From the NCBI GenBank assembly GCA_033032865.1, contig JAWHQI010000501.1, positions 620,001 through 684,000 of the forward strand: a stretch of DNA of 64,000 nucleotides, in the 5' to 3' direction. Shown piece by piece: positions 1 through 10,532 of this stretch. Every line of letters begins with the position of its first letter. Within the stretch, counting starts at the first letter, position 1. The stretch is from Dactylorhiza incarnata. Lineage: Eukaryota; Streptophyta; Magnoliopsida; Asparagales; Orchidaceae. Under the pieces are notes generated by a model. That model had not been told where the DNA came from. It saw only the letters and a program-made list of their open reading frames with translations, and did not search any database. The position numbers were made by a program, and so were the translations under genes.

Positions 1-330
1 TCTCATAGCGCGCTCAGAATGCTCCCGTGTTCGTTATGCGCTCAGAATGTCTCCTAGCGCGCTCAGAACGCTTCCTTGTTCGTCGCGCGGTCAGAGCACA
101 TCTACGCTCACAGCGCGCTCAGAACGCTTCCTTATTCGCCGCGCGCTCAGAACACATTCGCACTCACAGCACGCTCAGAACGCTCTCGTGTTCGTTGCAC
201 GCTCAAAATGCCTCCTAGCGCGCTCAGAACGCTCCCGTGTTCGTTGCGCGCTCAGAACACTCCCGTGTTCGTTGCGTGCTCAGAACACTTCTTTGCGCGC
301 TCAGAACATTTCCACATTTTGAACGCGCTT
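1..330 (+). repeat. CGCTCAGAACGC tandem array in gypsy LTR
   Basis: Irregular direct repeats of a CGCTCAGAACGCTCC-like core, alternating with TCGTGTTCGTTG or CTCCTAG spacers, with unit lengths of roughly 19-30 bp. The same array recurs at 4264-4520 and 28245-28530, the two halves of the split 3' LTR. The array contains several overlapping open frames rich in Arg, Ser and Leu, which are by-products of the repeat. Confidence 0.85.
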
Positions 331-538
331 GCAGTTAACATTTCCTAATTTCTCAGATTGCATGACCCGTTCGTTTTCTTTATCGCCTTCAACAAAGCTG
401 CCCGAACTGCCCGAAGGGTGAGACGGTCATTTACGAAAAATGACGAATTGTGTGCTCCAAATCGACCAGCGTGATTCGCCCGTCAGGTGGTTACAGTGGT
501 TACGACGACAAAATTACTGGGCTACCCCCGACCAAAGC

Positions 539-546
539 TATAAAAG
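539..546 (+). promoter_or_regulatory. TATA box of gypsy LTR
   Basis: TATAAAAG in the context GCTATAAAAGGAGC. The same box is conserved at 28754-28761 in the right-hand LTR part. It lies about 500 bp before the LTR end, which suits an LTR promoter. Transcription start is not known. Confidence 0.55.
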
Positions 547-1043
547 GAGCCCAGAGCCTTCATTTCAAGACACCTTGTCTTTTACGCCTGAGAGAACTCC
601 TTTGAAGATTTCCTTGGAATTCTTCTTCGGTGCTCGAAAATCTCCTTCGGCCCTCGAATATCTCCTTCGAGCCTTCGAAGGTCGCAAAAGGCGACTCAGC
701 CTTCTCACCTTTGTTCTCACCCCCATTCTCAGAAGAAAAAGTACTTAGTTTTCCGAGAGGTGGTATGTCACCCTCGGAGTTCTCTCTCTCTCTCTACTAT
801 TGTAACGGGCAGCGGCCTATCACGCTCGCGTTCTCAATCTCTAATTGTACCCCCTAGAAGATAGTGGAGGTTGGCTGGCACAGCTCCGGCCGCGTGATTT
901 TTCACCCTTTCCGGGTTTTCCACGTTAAAAGTCTTCGTGTCACTTACTAACTCACTCATTGACTGTTTGCTCGCTCGGTTCGCTCCCGAGCAAAGGTGGT
1001 TCAATTCGACCGGTCTACCAGAGTACCCGAGCGATCCGCAACA

Positions 1044-1066
1044 GTTTGGCGTTGTCTGTAGGAAAG
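1044..1066 (+). other. Degenerate primer-binding site of the gypsy element
   Basis: Directly after the LTR end comes GTTTGGCGTTGTCTGTAGG, resembling the TTTGGCG...TTGTCTGTGGG leader of plant Tat/Athila-type elements. Position supports the call; the match to a tRNA 3' end was not computed. Confidence 0.5.
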
Positions 1067-1105
1067 GATTCACAAAGCTTTGCAAAGACTCACGGGAGAT
1101 AGCGC

Positions 1106-2572
1106 TTGCCACTTATTGTAATGGCAAGACGAAGTGCTCGTACTACTGGGGGATTGATCCCGGAAGGATGCGTCGATCCCGCTCCCTCTCATTCACCTAT
1201 CGACGCACCTCTCGCAGAAGAGGCAGTGTTTGCGCCCACAGCAACACTGGAAGGGCACATACGACAAATGGAAGAACAGCAAGCCGAGATGCTGGCTCTC
1301 GTGAGAAATCTTGGGGCTCCTCGAGCTCCCGTTCAACCTCCAGCATTGAATGTTTTGCCTCCCCCGGCTCCGAATCATGCTCCAAATGAGGAGTCCGTTC
1401 GAGATGAAGATGCCTTAGAAGAGTTCTATGGTGCCGCAAGCTCCACCCATCCTGCTCGGTCGGCTAGAGGACCAAAACCTGATCACCATCACCAGCTCTA
1501 GGGAAGAGCTGTCCCTGGACAAGTGATGGGAAAAGCCACTCGAGAAGAGATACGCGATATGATAGTGGAAGAGTACGGCCGGGCGGGGTGACGCGCAGCT
1601 CTCTCTCGCCGTCCCGCACACCACGACTCTCCATTATCGCCTCAGGTCTTGGCTCATCCAGTTCCGAATGGTTTCAAGATTCCCAACATTGAAACATTCG
1701 ACGGGATGGATGACCCGTTAGAACATGTAAACCACTTTGCTACCATCATGAGACTCTACAATGCTCTAGATCAACTCATCTGTCAAATGTTTCCAGCAAC
1801 CTTGAAAGGGCAAGCGCGCAATTGGTTCCATTCTCTGCAAGATGGAACAATCGATAGTTTCACGGAAATGATGCAACAATTCATCGCGAACCGCAGAACC
1901 GTCCGGGATCCCTCACACCTTTCAGGAATACGCCAGAGCAAGGGAGAGACCCTCAAGGATTTCTTCTGACGCTTCGCCACTGAGGCACGACAAATTTCAG
2001 GAGTATACCCCGAGCTTCTATGAGGAGTTTTTCTTGGAGGGCTCCGTCCAAGTGGCTTCTACTCCGCACTGATGCGGGGAACTATGCCTAGCTACCCAGG
2101 CCTCGTTCAGCGAGTCGAGACCCAGATAGCAGTAGATGAGGCAATTGAAGTGCACCGCCGGTAGTTCGAGGGGAGCTCGAAGAGGAAGAAAGAGGAGTCG
2201 CTACCGCAGATATTTCGCAATAAGAACAACAAGTATCACGACAACCCCAGCCGAGACTGAGGATCTGGCCAGCATCAGGACTACACTACCCTGAACACTA
2301 CCAGGACTAACGTTCTCCTCGCCATCCGTGATAGCAACGCGCTCCGCAGAACCGAGCCGCTTGCGCCGAGCAGAGGAAACCAGTCGCAATATTGCAACTT
2401 CCATCGCGGGCATGGACACAGTACAAAAGACTGCAAGCGGTTGAAGGTGGAAATCGAGCGTCTTGTCCAACAAGGCCTCCTCGGAAGGTTTTTACTAAAC
2501 CAAGTCCCAAACCAGCACGGACCATACACTGACAATCCAATAGAGGACAACATCGTACCCCGACGCGAATGA
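1106..2572 (+). pseudogene. Tat-like gypsy gag, broken by stops
   Basis: Three pieces of one gag can be followed. The N-terminal part (from about 1106-1124 to a stop near 1499) is Pro/Ala rich. The capsid part (1649-1969) reads like a Retrotrans_gag domain, with motifs FDGMDDPLEHV, FPATLKGQARNWF and SHLSGIRQSKGETL. Further along, at about 2390-2480, is a nucleocapsid-like segment, CNFHRGHGHSTKDCKRLK, followed by EIERLVQQGLLGRF, the order seen in Tat-lineage gag proteins. In-frame stops near 1499, 1967, 2022, 2163 and 2260 break it, and a frame change is needed between the first two pieces. Several stops (TGA for CGA, TAG for CAG) fit C-to-T decay. No protease, RT, integrase or RNase H follows. 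Confidence 0.8.
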
Positions 2573-3637
2573 GCGAGAGGTACCGGGCAGGGGAACTGTC
2601 CCCCTAGTAAAGCGCGCACAACCCGCATCTCATCTTTCATCAATTTCTATTTACTGCTTTTTCCAGTTTTCTGCTTTTAAAAACAGTAAGTCGCAAGATT
2701 GTACTTATGCGCATGTATCCATTGTGTATTTATAATTACTACAACTATTTTCTGTCTCTATCAGTGATGTGAATCACCTAAAGTAAGGCTACAAAAGTCA
2801 AGGCCACAATCTTCGGTACTAACGCCTAGCAGCAAACTCGCCAATGTGGTGCAGAGAAGAGGCCTCTCACGAGTGGAGGATAAGCGTTGAGTACGACAAT
2901 CTTAACTAGGTCTGCCCAAAAGACCACCCGCCCTCAGCGCTGCTTGGGCACCTGGCCTCAGCGCTGCTTGGGCACCTGGCCTCAGCGCTGCTTGGGCACC
3001 TCGCCTCAGCACTGCTTGGGCACCTGGCCTCAGCGCTGCTTGGGCACCTGGCCTCAGCGCTGCTTGGGCACCTGGCCACTGCGCTGCTTGGGCACCTTGC
3101 CTCAGCGCTGCTTGGGCACCTCGCCACCGGCGCTGCTTGGGCACCTAGCCTTAGCGCTGCATGGGCACCTTGCCTCAGCGCTGCTTGGGCACCTTGCCTC
3201 CGCGTTGTATGCGCATCTCGCCACTGCGCTGCTTGGGCACCTTGCCTTCGTGCTGCTTTGGCATCTCGCCACCGCGCTGCTTGGGAACCTTGCCACCACG
3301 CTGCCTAAGCACCTTGCCTCGGCGCTGCCTAATCACCTTGCCCTCGCGCTGCTTGGACACCTCGCCACTGCGTTACTTCGGCACCTTGCCACCAAGCTAC
3401 CCAGGACTCAACGATAAACGACAAGCTCATCATGATATCTGACACAATCGCTAGGCAGCAAGCCCGCAGCCGATCAAGATGAGATAGAAGTTTCTCACAC
3501 AACTAGAGCCAAGCGATGACTTCCGGCACGTCGCACGAAGATGACGGTGATATAAATTACCGCGAAGAAAAATCAAAACCTCCGAACTCCTCCGCGTAGT
3601 AATCCGGACCCCGAAGGTTTGGGGGGGGGGGGGTTTA
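2573..3637 (+). other. Non-coding internal region of the gypsy element, no pol
   Basis: After gag there is about 1 kb with no recognisable pol motif. It holds the 24-bp minisatellite (2929-3411) and ends with a run of 13 G at 3621-3633 that sits where a polypurine tract should be. The element is therefore gag-only and non-autonomous, or has lost pol by deletion. Confidence 0.6.
2929..3411 (+). repeat. 24-bp GC-rich minisatellite
   Basis: About 20 tandem copies of a 24-bp unit, CTCAGCGCTGCTTGGGCACC plus four more bases, regular on the left and more diverged to the right. Because 24 is divisible by 3 the array is open in several frames on both strands, giving long artificial reading frames (RCLGTWPQ-type repeats). 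Confidence 0.9.
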
Positions 3638-3919
3638 TGATGTGCACTTATAGATTTATAGGTGATGGGGTTCCCAAAAATGTATCTGGTCGTTCTCGTA
3701 AGTTTCAGCCGCGACCTCGACCAGCTCGCGAGCAAGACAAGATAGCGTTGAACGGCCAGGCGTACACCTCCTCCTCGTGGGGTACGGTCGTAGTCGCTGA
3801 GGCCGTGCCCCATCCTTACATGGTGCGACTAAGACCGGCTGCACCCCCCCCCCCCCCCCTCATGGAGAGCGCCCCGAAGCCACACCTCCTTGAGGGGTGT
3901 GGCCAAGGACGGCTGCAGC

Positions 3920-4215
3920 CTGCTGCACCCCCCTTCGGGGTGCGGCCAAGACGCACCCCCATTGGGGTGCGGCCGACTCGCACCCCCATAGGGGTGCGGC
4001 CAAGCCGCACACCCTTCGGGGTGCGGCCGACCCGCAACCTCCCCTTGGGGGGTGCGGCTAAACTGCATCCCCCCTTGAGGGGTACGGCCGAACCGCACCC
4101 CCCTTGGGGAGTGCGGCCGCCCGCTTTAGGGGTGCGGCCAATGTTGCACCCCCATCCCATGAGGGATGCGGCCAAGGGCGCACCCCTGTTAGTGTGGTGC
4201 GCCCTCCCTCTTTTG
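3920..4215 (+). repeat. Tandem self-complementary GCACCCC...GGGGTGCGGCC units
   Basis: About ten units of 27-30 bp. Each contains a short inverted repeat (CACCCC then GGGGTG) followed by CGGCC and a variable spacer, so a transcript would fold into a row of small hairpins. Lies in the gypsy LTR between its start and the CGCTCAG array. Confidence 0.8.
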
Positions 4216-4263
4216 GCCACACCTCTCCTTGGTCGCTCGACTACCTTTTGGGGGTCCAAGTTC

Positions 4264-4520
4264 ACAATGCGCGCTAAACATCTCCGTACTCACCGCATGC
4301 TCAGAACGCCTCCTAGCGCGCTCAGAAAGCTCCCGTGTTCGTCGCGCGCTCAGAACTCCTCCTAGCGCGCTCAGAACGCTCCCGTGTTCGCCGCGCGCTC
4401 AGAACGCCTCCTAGTGCGCTCAGAACGCTCTCGTGTTCGCCGCGTGCTCAGAACGCCTCCGCGCTCACAGCGCGCTCAGACCGCTCCTGTGATCGTTGCG
4501 TGCTCAGAAGGCCTCCTAAC
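4264..4520 (+). repeat. CGCTCAGAACGC array, interrupted at 4520
   Basis: The same unit family as at 1-330. It is the landing site of the copia element and continues at 28245-28530. Confidence 0.85.
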
Positions 4521-4644
4521 TGTTGGAGTTTCTGAGGTGATCTCAAAGCAATCAACAGTTAGTCTTACTGCCAACGCAATATGAGCTTATAGGGTCGCAC
4601 ATAAAAGTGCTTGGAGAAATTGGAGGAAGAATTGTGTTGGCTTG

Positions 4645-4802
4645 GGTTTTTCTCGAGAAGTCAATTTTAAGGTTTGTTATTTCTCGAGAAGTTCTATTCC
4701 TGCATTGGGATTTCTCGAGAAATTAAATCCTTGGGATTTCTCGAGAAATTAATTTCCAGGGATTTCTCGAGAAATTAAACCTTGAGATTTCTCGTGAAAT
4801 CA
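4645..4802 (+). repeat. Cluster of TTTCTCGAGAA palindromes in copia LTR
   Basis: Five copies of TTCTCGAGAA and one diverged copy (TTCTCGTGAA), spaced about 25-40 bp apart, upstream of the TATA box. Preserved in the 3' LTR at 11650-11810. The position suggests a U3 regulatory module; the binding factor is unknown. Confidence 0.75.
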
Positions 4803-4877
4803 GGCCAATCCTGCGCGACTTAGTCGAACTGAAGGCATTCGTCGACCGCTGAGATGGCAAAAGGCTAGTGTAGCGCG

Positions 4878-5162
4878 TTCGTCGAACGCAAATCTCTTGA
4901 GTTCGTCGAACGCAGATCTCCTTGAGTTCGTCGAACGCAGATCTCTTGAGTTCGTCGAACGCAGATCTCCTTGAGTTCGTCGAATGCAGATCTCTTGAGT
5001 TCGTCGAACGCAGATCTCTTGAGTCCGTCGAACGCAGATCTCTTGAGTTCATCGAACGCAGATCTCCTTGAGTTCGTCGAACGCAGATCTCCTTGAGTTC
5101 GTTGAATGCGGATCTCTTGAGTTCGTCGAACGCAGATCTCTTTGAGTTCGTCGAACGCAGCC
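4878..5162 (+). repeat. 24/25-bp array TTCGTCGAACGCAGATCTC, 12 units
   Basis: Twelve direct repeats of GTTCGTCGAACGCAGATCTC plus CTTGA, just upstream of the TATA box. The 3' LTR has ten units (11881-12089 and 27702-27735), which explains the length difference between the LTRs. Confidence 0.9.
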
Positions 5163-5167
5163 TTTGG

Positions 5168-5174
5168 TATATAA
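5168..5174 (+). promoter_or_regulatory. TATA box of copia LTR
   Basis: TATATAA in GGTATATAACAG, immediately downstream of the 24-bp array. Conserved at 27742-27748 in the 3' LTR. Confidence 0.55.
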
Positions 5175-5664
5175 CAGTTCACGATCTTAGGGTTCAGCAA
5201 GAGACATATTTAGTAACCAACCCTTTTTTGTGATTTGAGAGAGCAGCGCCGGAAGTGTTCCGTTAGGGCTTCTCTCCTCTTCCGACAGTCGCTGCCTCCC
5301 TTGTCTCGGATCTAGCAGTCCGTGGGGACGCTGAGAGCTTTCTTCTCCGACTCATTCCTTGTTCGACAAGGCATTAAGGTTCTCCTCCACTTGTGTGGAT
5401 CTCTGTAGAGGGGCCGATCCATTTCGGTTCTTGGAACTCAAGATTGGTTCTACCAGAAATCAGTGAGGAGCATCTTGGTTGAGTATCGACTCAAACCCCC
5501 TTCAGGTACAATCTCTGCAAATGTTGTGGTTATTATTTTATTTCTTGAATCAGTGAAATCGCAAGTTCCTTTCAACTGTTTAGGGTTGTTCTAGTTATTT
5601 GTTCCGCTGCGCATATATGATATGATGTATTATCATTTCTGAAATGGTATTAGAAAACCAACAA

Positions 5665-5675
5665 TGGTATCAGAG
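5665..5675 (+). other. Copia primer-binding site
   Basis: TGGTATCAGAG one base after the LTR end, the classic plant retroelement site complementary to the initiator tRNA-Met 3' end. Confidence 0.85.
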
Positions 5676-6631
5676 GGAGGTTTGCGATCTAATGCATGTA
5701 AATCAGAAATTTAGAAGTGTTCTAAATGTCTGGATTTTTTCCTGGGTGTTTGGATTTCGAAGAAATGTTCTAGATTGGAACACTCCCAGGAATGCATGTG
5801 ATTGCGTTGCGATTTCATTGTTTCAGAAATTGTTTCTCCTTAGTAGTAACCGTCCCTTTAATTGGTTTGTGAAACCAAATGTCTTAGATTTTGAATCTGA
5901 TATTGAGAGACGAGCTTGTCTATTGTATAAGTGGAGTTGTTTGGCCTTTGTCAAATGCATGTAAATCTGGAGATTTAGAAATATTCTAAATGCTCAGATT
6001 TAGCCCTTTTTATCAAGCGTTGATAATTTTATTTTGTGCACTTCTTGGATGTATTTGGTTGTGATTGTTGTAATTTTGTAAAAGTGCACGTTGATTAATT
6101 GTTAATCAATTTTATAAATAAAATCCTTTTATCCAATATTACCTTCCGATGGATGACACTCTTCCTGCCTCGATCGATGAAGTGTGGGCTTGCCAAAGCA
6201 AGGTGTATTAATCTATCTTGGTAAGGGTGCGAGCGGATAATTGTGATATCCCACTGTCGACATCGGGTCCAACTTAACTGGGTGACCTCAAAAGTTGAGT
6301 GCCTAGAGACATTGGGTTGGCATGCACCATATGATGGATGCGCATAAAGAGTTATTCACCAACCATACAAGAGTTGCATAATGATGCAATTGGCAAGTGT
6401 TACCTACCTAAATAACCGCATTAAGAGAGGAACGCCAAAGCGGACTCGTTGTGTTGGTGAAATATGGATCTTGTCCACTAAGAGAGTAGCTCGCATAAAC
6501 TCTCTGAATTGATATTAAGGGTTATCAATTTGAATAAAATAGTGGGAGTATTTAATTAAAGACCTTATTAAAATAAAATGTATTTTGAAATATAGTACTA
6601 AATAAACTTTGCATTATTTTGTAGAATTTTC
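5676..6631 (+). other. Copia leader, non-coding
   Basis: About 950 bp between PBS and the gag start at 6632. I see no protein motif or RNA gene in it. Confidence 0.6.
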
Positions 6632-7318
6632 ATGGCAAATACTTCACACTCCACGTTGTCCCTGAGAGGCATCATTGAGAAGGATAAGTTCAATGGGACG
6701 AATTTCCTAGACTGGTTCAGGAACCTGAGAATTGTTCTCAGGCAAGAGCGTAAACTCTATGTCCTTGAGGAAGATCCCCCCGAGGAGCCAGCCTCTACTG
6801 CACCTCGTGCAGATAAAGATGCTTATAAGAAGTATGGAGATGACTCCTTGGATGTTGAATATCTCATGCTCGCGACCATGAACTCTGAGCTTCAGAAGCA
6901 ACATGAGAACATGAGTTGTTACGAGAAGGTGGAGCACTTGAAGAAAATGTTTTAAGGGCAAGCTCGCCAAGAGAGATTTGATATATCCAGGGCATTATTT
7001 CAGTGTAAGATGGGAGCTCGGGACCCAGTAGGAACTCACATACTCAAGATGATTGGGTATATAGAGAACCTTGAAAGACCGGGGTTTCCGTTGGGCCAAG
7101 AGTTGGACACTGATCTGATCCTGCAATCGTTGCCGGACAGTTATGAGCAGTTTGTCTTAAATTACAATATGAATGAAATTGACAAGACACTGCCCGAGCT
7201 CCTAGGCATGTTGAGAACTGCCGAGATCAATATGAAGACGTTCAAGTCTGCTAGCCCCATATTGATGGTGCATAAAAGCAAGGGCAAGACCAAGGGATTC
7301 AAGAAGACTAAGGTGTGA
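6632..7318 (+). pseudogene. Copia gag, broken
   Basis: The ATG at 6632 opens a copia-type gag (motif FNGTNFLDWFRNLRIVL near residues 20-36). The frame stops at about 6953 and resumes at 7010 with a segment containing LILQSLPDSYEQFVLNYNMN, typical of UBN2-type gag, ending at a stop near 7317. The nucleocapsid zinc knuckle lies just downstream, at 7385. The chain is therefore interrupted at least twice. Confidence 0.85.
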
Positions 7319-7366
7319 CCTAAGTCATATCTTGATACCAAGTCTTCAGCACTGAAGAACAAGGGC

Positions 7367-8875
7367 TTGGCCAAGGAAGGGAAGTGTCACCATTGTGGTA
7401 AGGCAGGACATTGGAGGAGGAACTGTCCCCTCTATCTTGAAGATCTGCAAAAGAAGAAGGGAAGTGTGACTTCCACTTCACGCATATTTGTTATTGAAAT
7501 AAACCTTTCTGCGCCTTCATCTTGGGTATTGGATACCGGATGTGGTTCTCACATTTGTACGAATGTGCAGGAACTGACAAGGAGAAGAATGCTGGGTAAA
7601 GGAGAGGTAGACCTGTGTGTTGGAAATGGAGCAAGAGTTGCTGCCGTTGTCATTGGTGTTTATCGTCTTTCTTTGCCCACTGGGCTTGTAATCGAATTAG
7701 ATAACTGTTATTTTGTTCCAGCCATAACTCGAAACATTATTTCTGTGTCTTGTTTAGACATGAAAGGTTTTTCTTTCATTATAAAGAACAATAGTTGTTC
7801 TATATTTATGAATGATGTTTATTATGGTGTAGCCCAATTGTTTAATGGCTTATATGTTTTGAACTTAGATCAGCCTATTTAAAACATAGAAAATACCAAA
7901 CGACTAAAAACAAATGACTCGAATCCTACATATCTCTGGCATTGTCGTTTAAGCTATATAAATGAGAAACGCATATCTAAGCTCCATAAAGATGGATTAT
8001 TGGACTCATTTGATTATGAATCATTTGAGAGATGAGAGTCTTGCTTATTAGGCAAAATGACTAAAGCCCCTTTCACTAGTCATACTGAGAGGGCTGATGA
8101 TCTTTTGGGTGTAATACATAGTGATGTATGCGGACCCATGAGTTCTATGGCTAGAGGTGGGTACTACTACTTCATTACATTTACTGATGATTTCAGTAGA
8201 TACGGATAGGTGTTTCTTATGAAGAACAAATCTGAAACTTTTGAAAAGTTCAAAGAGTTTAAAAATGAAGTAGAGAACCAACTGAGAAAAAGGATAAAAG
8301 CACTCTGATCTGATCGAGGTGGCGAATATCTAAGTCATGAGTTTCGTGATCATCTGAGAGAGTGTGGTATTATATCACAGCTCACTCCGCCCGGAACACC
8401 ACAACATAATGGTGTGTCTGAAAGGAGGAATCGTACTTTGTTAGACATGGTACGGTCGATGATGAGTCATGCAGATTTGCCCGTTTCCTTTTGGGGATTT
8501 GCTTTAGAGACTGCTGCTTTCACATTAAATCATGCTCCAACGAAAACGGTTCTAAAGACACCATATGAGATATGGACTGGGAAGCGTCCTAGTATGTCTT
8601 TTATTAAGATTTGGGGCTGTGAGGCATACGTGCGACGTCAAATGCCTGACAAGCTGGAACCCAAGTCGGATAAGTGTTATCTTGTGGGATATCCTAGGGA
8701 AACCAAAGAGTATTACTTCTACCTGCCGTCCGAGGGAAAAGTGTTTGTCGCAAGGACTGGCGTCTTTTTGGAGAAAGAGTTCTTATCCAGAAAGACTGCA
8801 AAGGTGGAATTTGAAGAAGTTCAAGAAGCACAAAGAATAGCTGAACCGATTTTAGAACCTGAGCAAGGACTATAA
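7367..8875 (+). pseudogene. Copia nucleocapsid, protease and integrase region, broken
   Basis: A CCHC knuckle (CHHCGKAGHWRRNC) encoded from 7385 is followed by an aspartic protease site (WVLDTGCGSHIC, about 7520-7560) and a pre-integrase segment. Integrase follows with HSDVCGP, TDDFSRY, SDRGGEYLSHEF and NGVSERRNR, so the DDE residues are still legible. Stops near 7880, 8035, 8208 and 8307 interrupt it. The 8414-8875 part is open and carries the conserved integrase tail (WGCEAYV, KCYLVGYP). No working enzyme can be made from this copy. Confidence 0.87.
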
Positions 8876-8884
8876 GTTGTTGTA

Positions 8885-10532
8885 GCTAGAGAGCCTGCTA
8901 AAAAAACACAAGTCCTGCGTAGATCTAATATACCAAGATTTGAGCCTGAGAGATATGGATTTCTCGTGTCTCAAATAGGTAATATGTTGTTTATGGATCA
9001 TGATGATGAGCCTGCAACCTATCAAGAGGCTATGTGTGGACCTGACTTTGAGAAGTGGCTTGAGGCCATGAAATCTGAAATGGACTCCATGTATGCAAAC
9101 CAAGTTTGGACCTTAGTGGAACCACCTGAAGGGGTACGACCCATAGGGTGCAAGTGGGTCTTCAAGAAGAAGACCGACATGGATGGGAATGTACAGACAT
9201 TTAAAGGCCGGCTGGTGGCTAAAGATTTCAGGCAAATTCATGGTGTTGACTATGATGAGACCTTTTCCCCTGTATCCATGGTCAAGTCCATCTGAATTCT
9301 ACTTGCTATTGCTGCGTATTATGACTATGAGATCTGGCAAATGGATGTCAAAACGGCTTTCCTTAATGGAAACCTCCTTGAGGAAGTGTACACAACACAA
9401 CCCGAGGGCTTTGAATCTCCAAATGAAGCCACTAAAATATGCAAGTTGAATCGATCCATTTATGGATTGAAACAAGCTTCTCGAAGTTGGAATCTTCGTT
9501 TTGATGAGAAAATCAAAGAGTTTGGTTTTATCAAGAACGAGGATGAACCTTGTGTTTGCAAGAGGATTAGTGGGAGCATTGTCGTTTTCCTGATTTTGTA
9601 TGTGGATGACATACTATTAATCGGAAATGACATTCCGACCCTGCAAGCTGTTAAGAACAGGCTAGGGGACTGCTTTTCTATGAAGGACTTGGGTGAAGCA
9701 ACTTATATACTTGGTATTAAGATCTATAGAGATAGATCGAAGAAGTTGCTGGGTTTGACCCAAAGTACATACATTGAGAAGGTGTTGAAATGGTTCAACA
9801 TGCTTGAGTCCAAGAAAGGATTCTTACCCATGCCACATGGTGTGAGTCTCTCTAAGGACCAGTGTCCAAAATCTTTGGAAGATAAGGACCGCATGAAGTT
9901 GATTCCATATGCTTCGGCAATTGGATCAATCATGTACACAATGTTATGTACTCGACCCGATGTCCTTATGCTTTGAGCATGACTAGCAGATATCAGTCTG
10001 ATCCTGGTGAGAGTCACTGGATTGCAATCAAGAATATCTTAAAGTACTTGAGAAGGACTAAAGATGCATTCTTGGTGTATGGTGGAGAGGAAGAGCTCGT
10101 CGTAAAGGGTTACACAGATGCTAGCTTCCAGACTGATAGGGACGACTCAAAGTCCCAATCAGGTTTTGTATTTTGCCTTAATTGAGGAGTTGTAAGCTGG
10201 AAGAGTTCCAAGCAAGAGACAGTTGCCGAGTATATTGTTGCAGCAAATGCGACGAAGGAGGATGGATTAGGAAATTCATCGGCGAGCTAGATGTAGTTCC
10301 TAGCATTGTTGATCTCGTAGTTCTCTGCTGTGACAACAACGGTGCAATTGCCCAAGCTAAGGAACCTAGATCTCATCAGCGCTCCAAGCACATACTTCGG
10401 TGGTTCCATCTTATTCGAGAGATTGTCAATCGAGGAGATGTGAGCATTTGCAGAGTATCGACTAAAGAAAACATAGCGGATCCACTGACAAAGCCTCTTG
10501 CGCAAAGGAAGCATGATGGTCATGTTAGATAA
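8885..10532 (+). pseudogene. Copia reverse transcriptase and RNase H, broken
   Basis: RT motifs in order: WTLVEPPEGVRPIGCKWVFK, the first catalytic block MDVKTAFLNG at 9341, YGLKQASRSWN, and YVDDILLIGND near 9600. RNase H follows with YTDASFQTDRDDSKSQSGF (about 10110), CDNNGAIAQAKEP (about 10330) and the tail STKENIADPLTKPL. A stop near 9292, a frame change near 9960 and stops around 10183 break it. Confidence 0.87.

Larger units (their letters stand above)
1..1043 (+). mobile_element. Ty3/gypsy (Tat-like) 5' LTR, left end outside window
   Basis: This matches, segment by segment, the 3' LTR part at 28245-29253: the same repeat array, the same TATA region, and the same closing block ending GATCCGCAACA (GATCCACAACA on the right). 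The shared block ends at 1043, where a primer-binding-like sequence follows on the left and unrelated genomic DNA follows on the right. That defines the LTR end. The LTR start lies before base 1. Confidence 0.85.
3638..4520 (+). mobile_element. Gypsy 3' LTR, left part (split by copia insertion)
   Basis: Starts after the G tract, most likely at TGATGTGCAC (the exact start cannot be compared with the 5' LTR, which is cut off). It ends at 4520 inside the CGCTCAG array, where a copia element is inserted with 5-bp target duplication CTAAC (4516-4520 and 28240-28244). The rest of the LTR resumes at 28245. Confidence 0.7.
4521..5663 (+). repeat. Copia 5' LTR (1143 bp)
   Basis: Bounded by TG...CA, followed directly by a tRNA-Met type PBS. 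Contains, in order, five or six TTCTCGAGAA palindromes, a 12-unit TTCGTCGAACGCAG array, a TATA box at 5168 and a U5-like tail. Confidence 0.92.

Noticed and set aside
27..348. Overlapping Arg/Ser/Leu-rich frames at 1-348, 4229-4584 and 28192-28507
   Set aside because: They are translations of the CGCTCAGAACGC array in an LTR, in several frames at once.
2887..3442. 176-codon and antisense frames over the minisatellite
   Set aside because: A 24-bp repeat has no stop in several frames by construction; no domain or homology.
3619..4365. 248-codon frame and antisense 149-codon frame
   Set aside because: They run through the hairpin repeat array of an LTR; Pro/Gly/Arg bias comes from the repeat.
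4645..4802. TTCTCGAGAA as heat-shock elements
   Set aside because: A canonical element needs TTC and GAA separated by two bases; here the gap is four.
4723..5200. Antisense STNSRDLR-type frames in copia LTRs
   Set aside because: Readings of the 24-bp array only.
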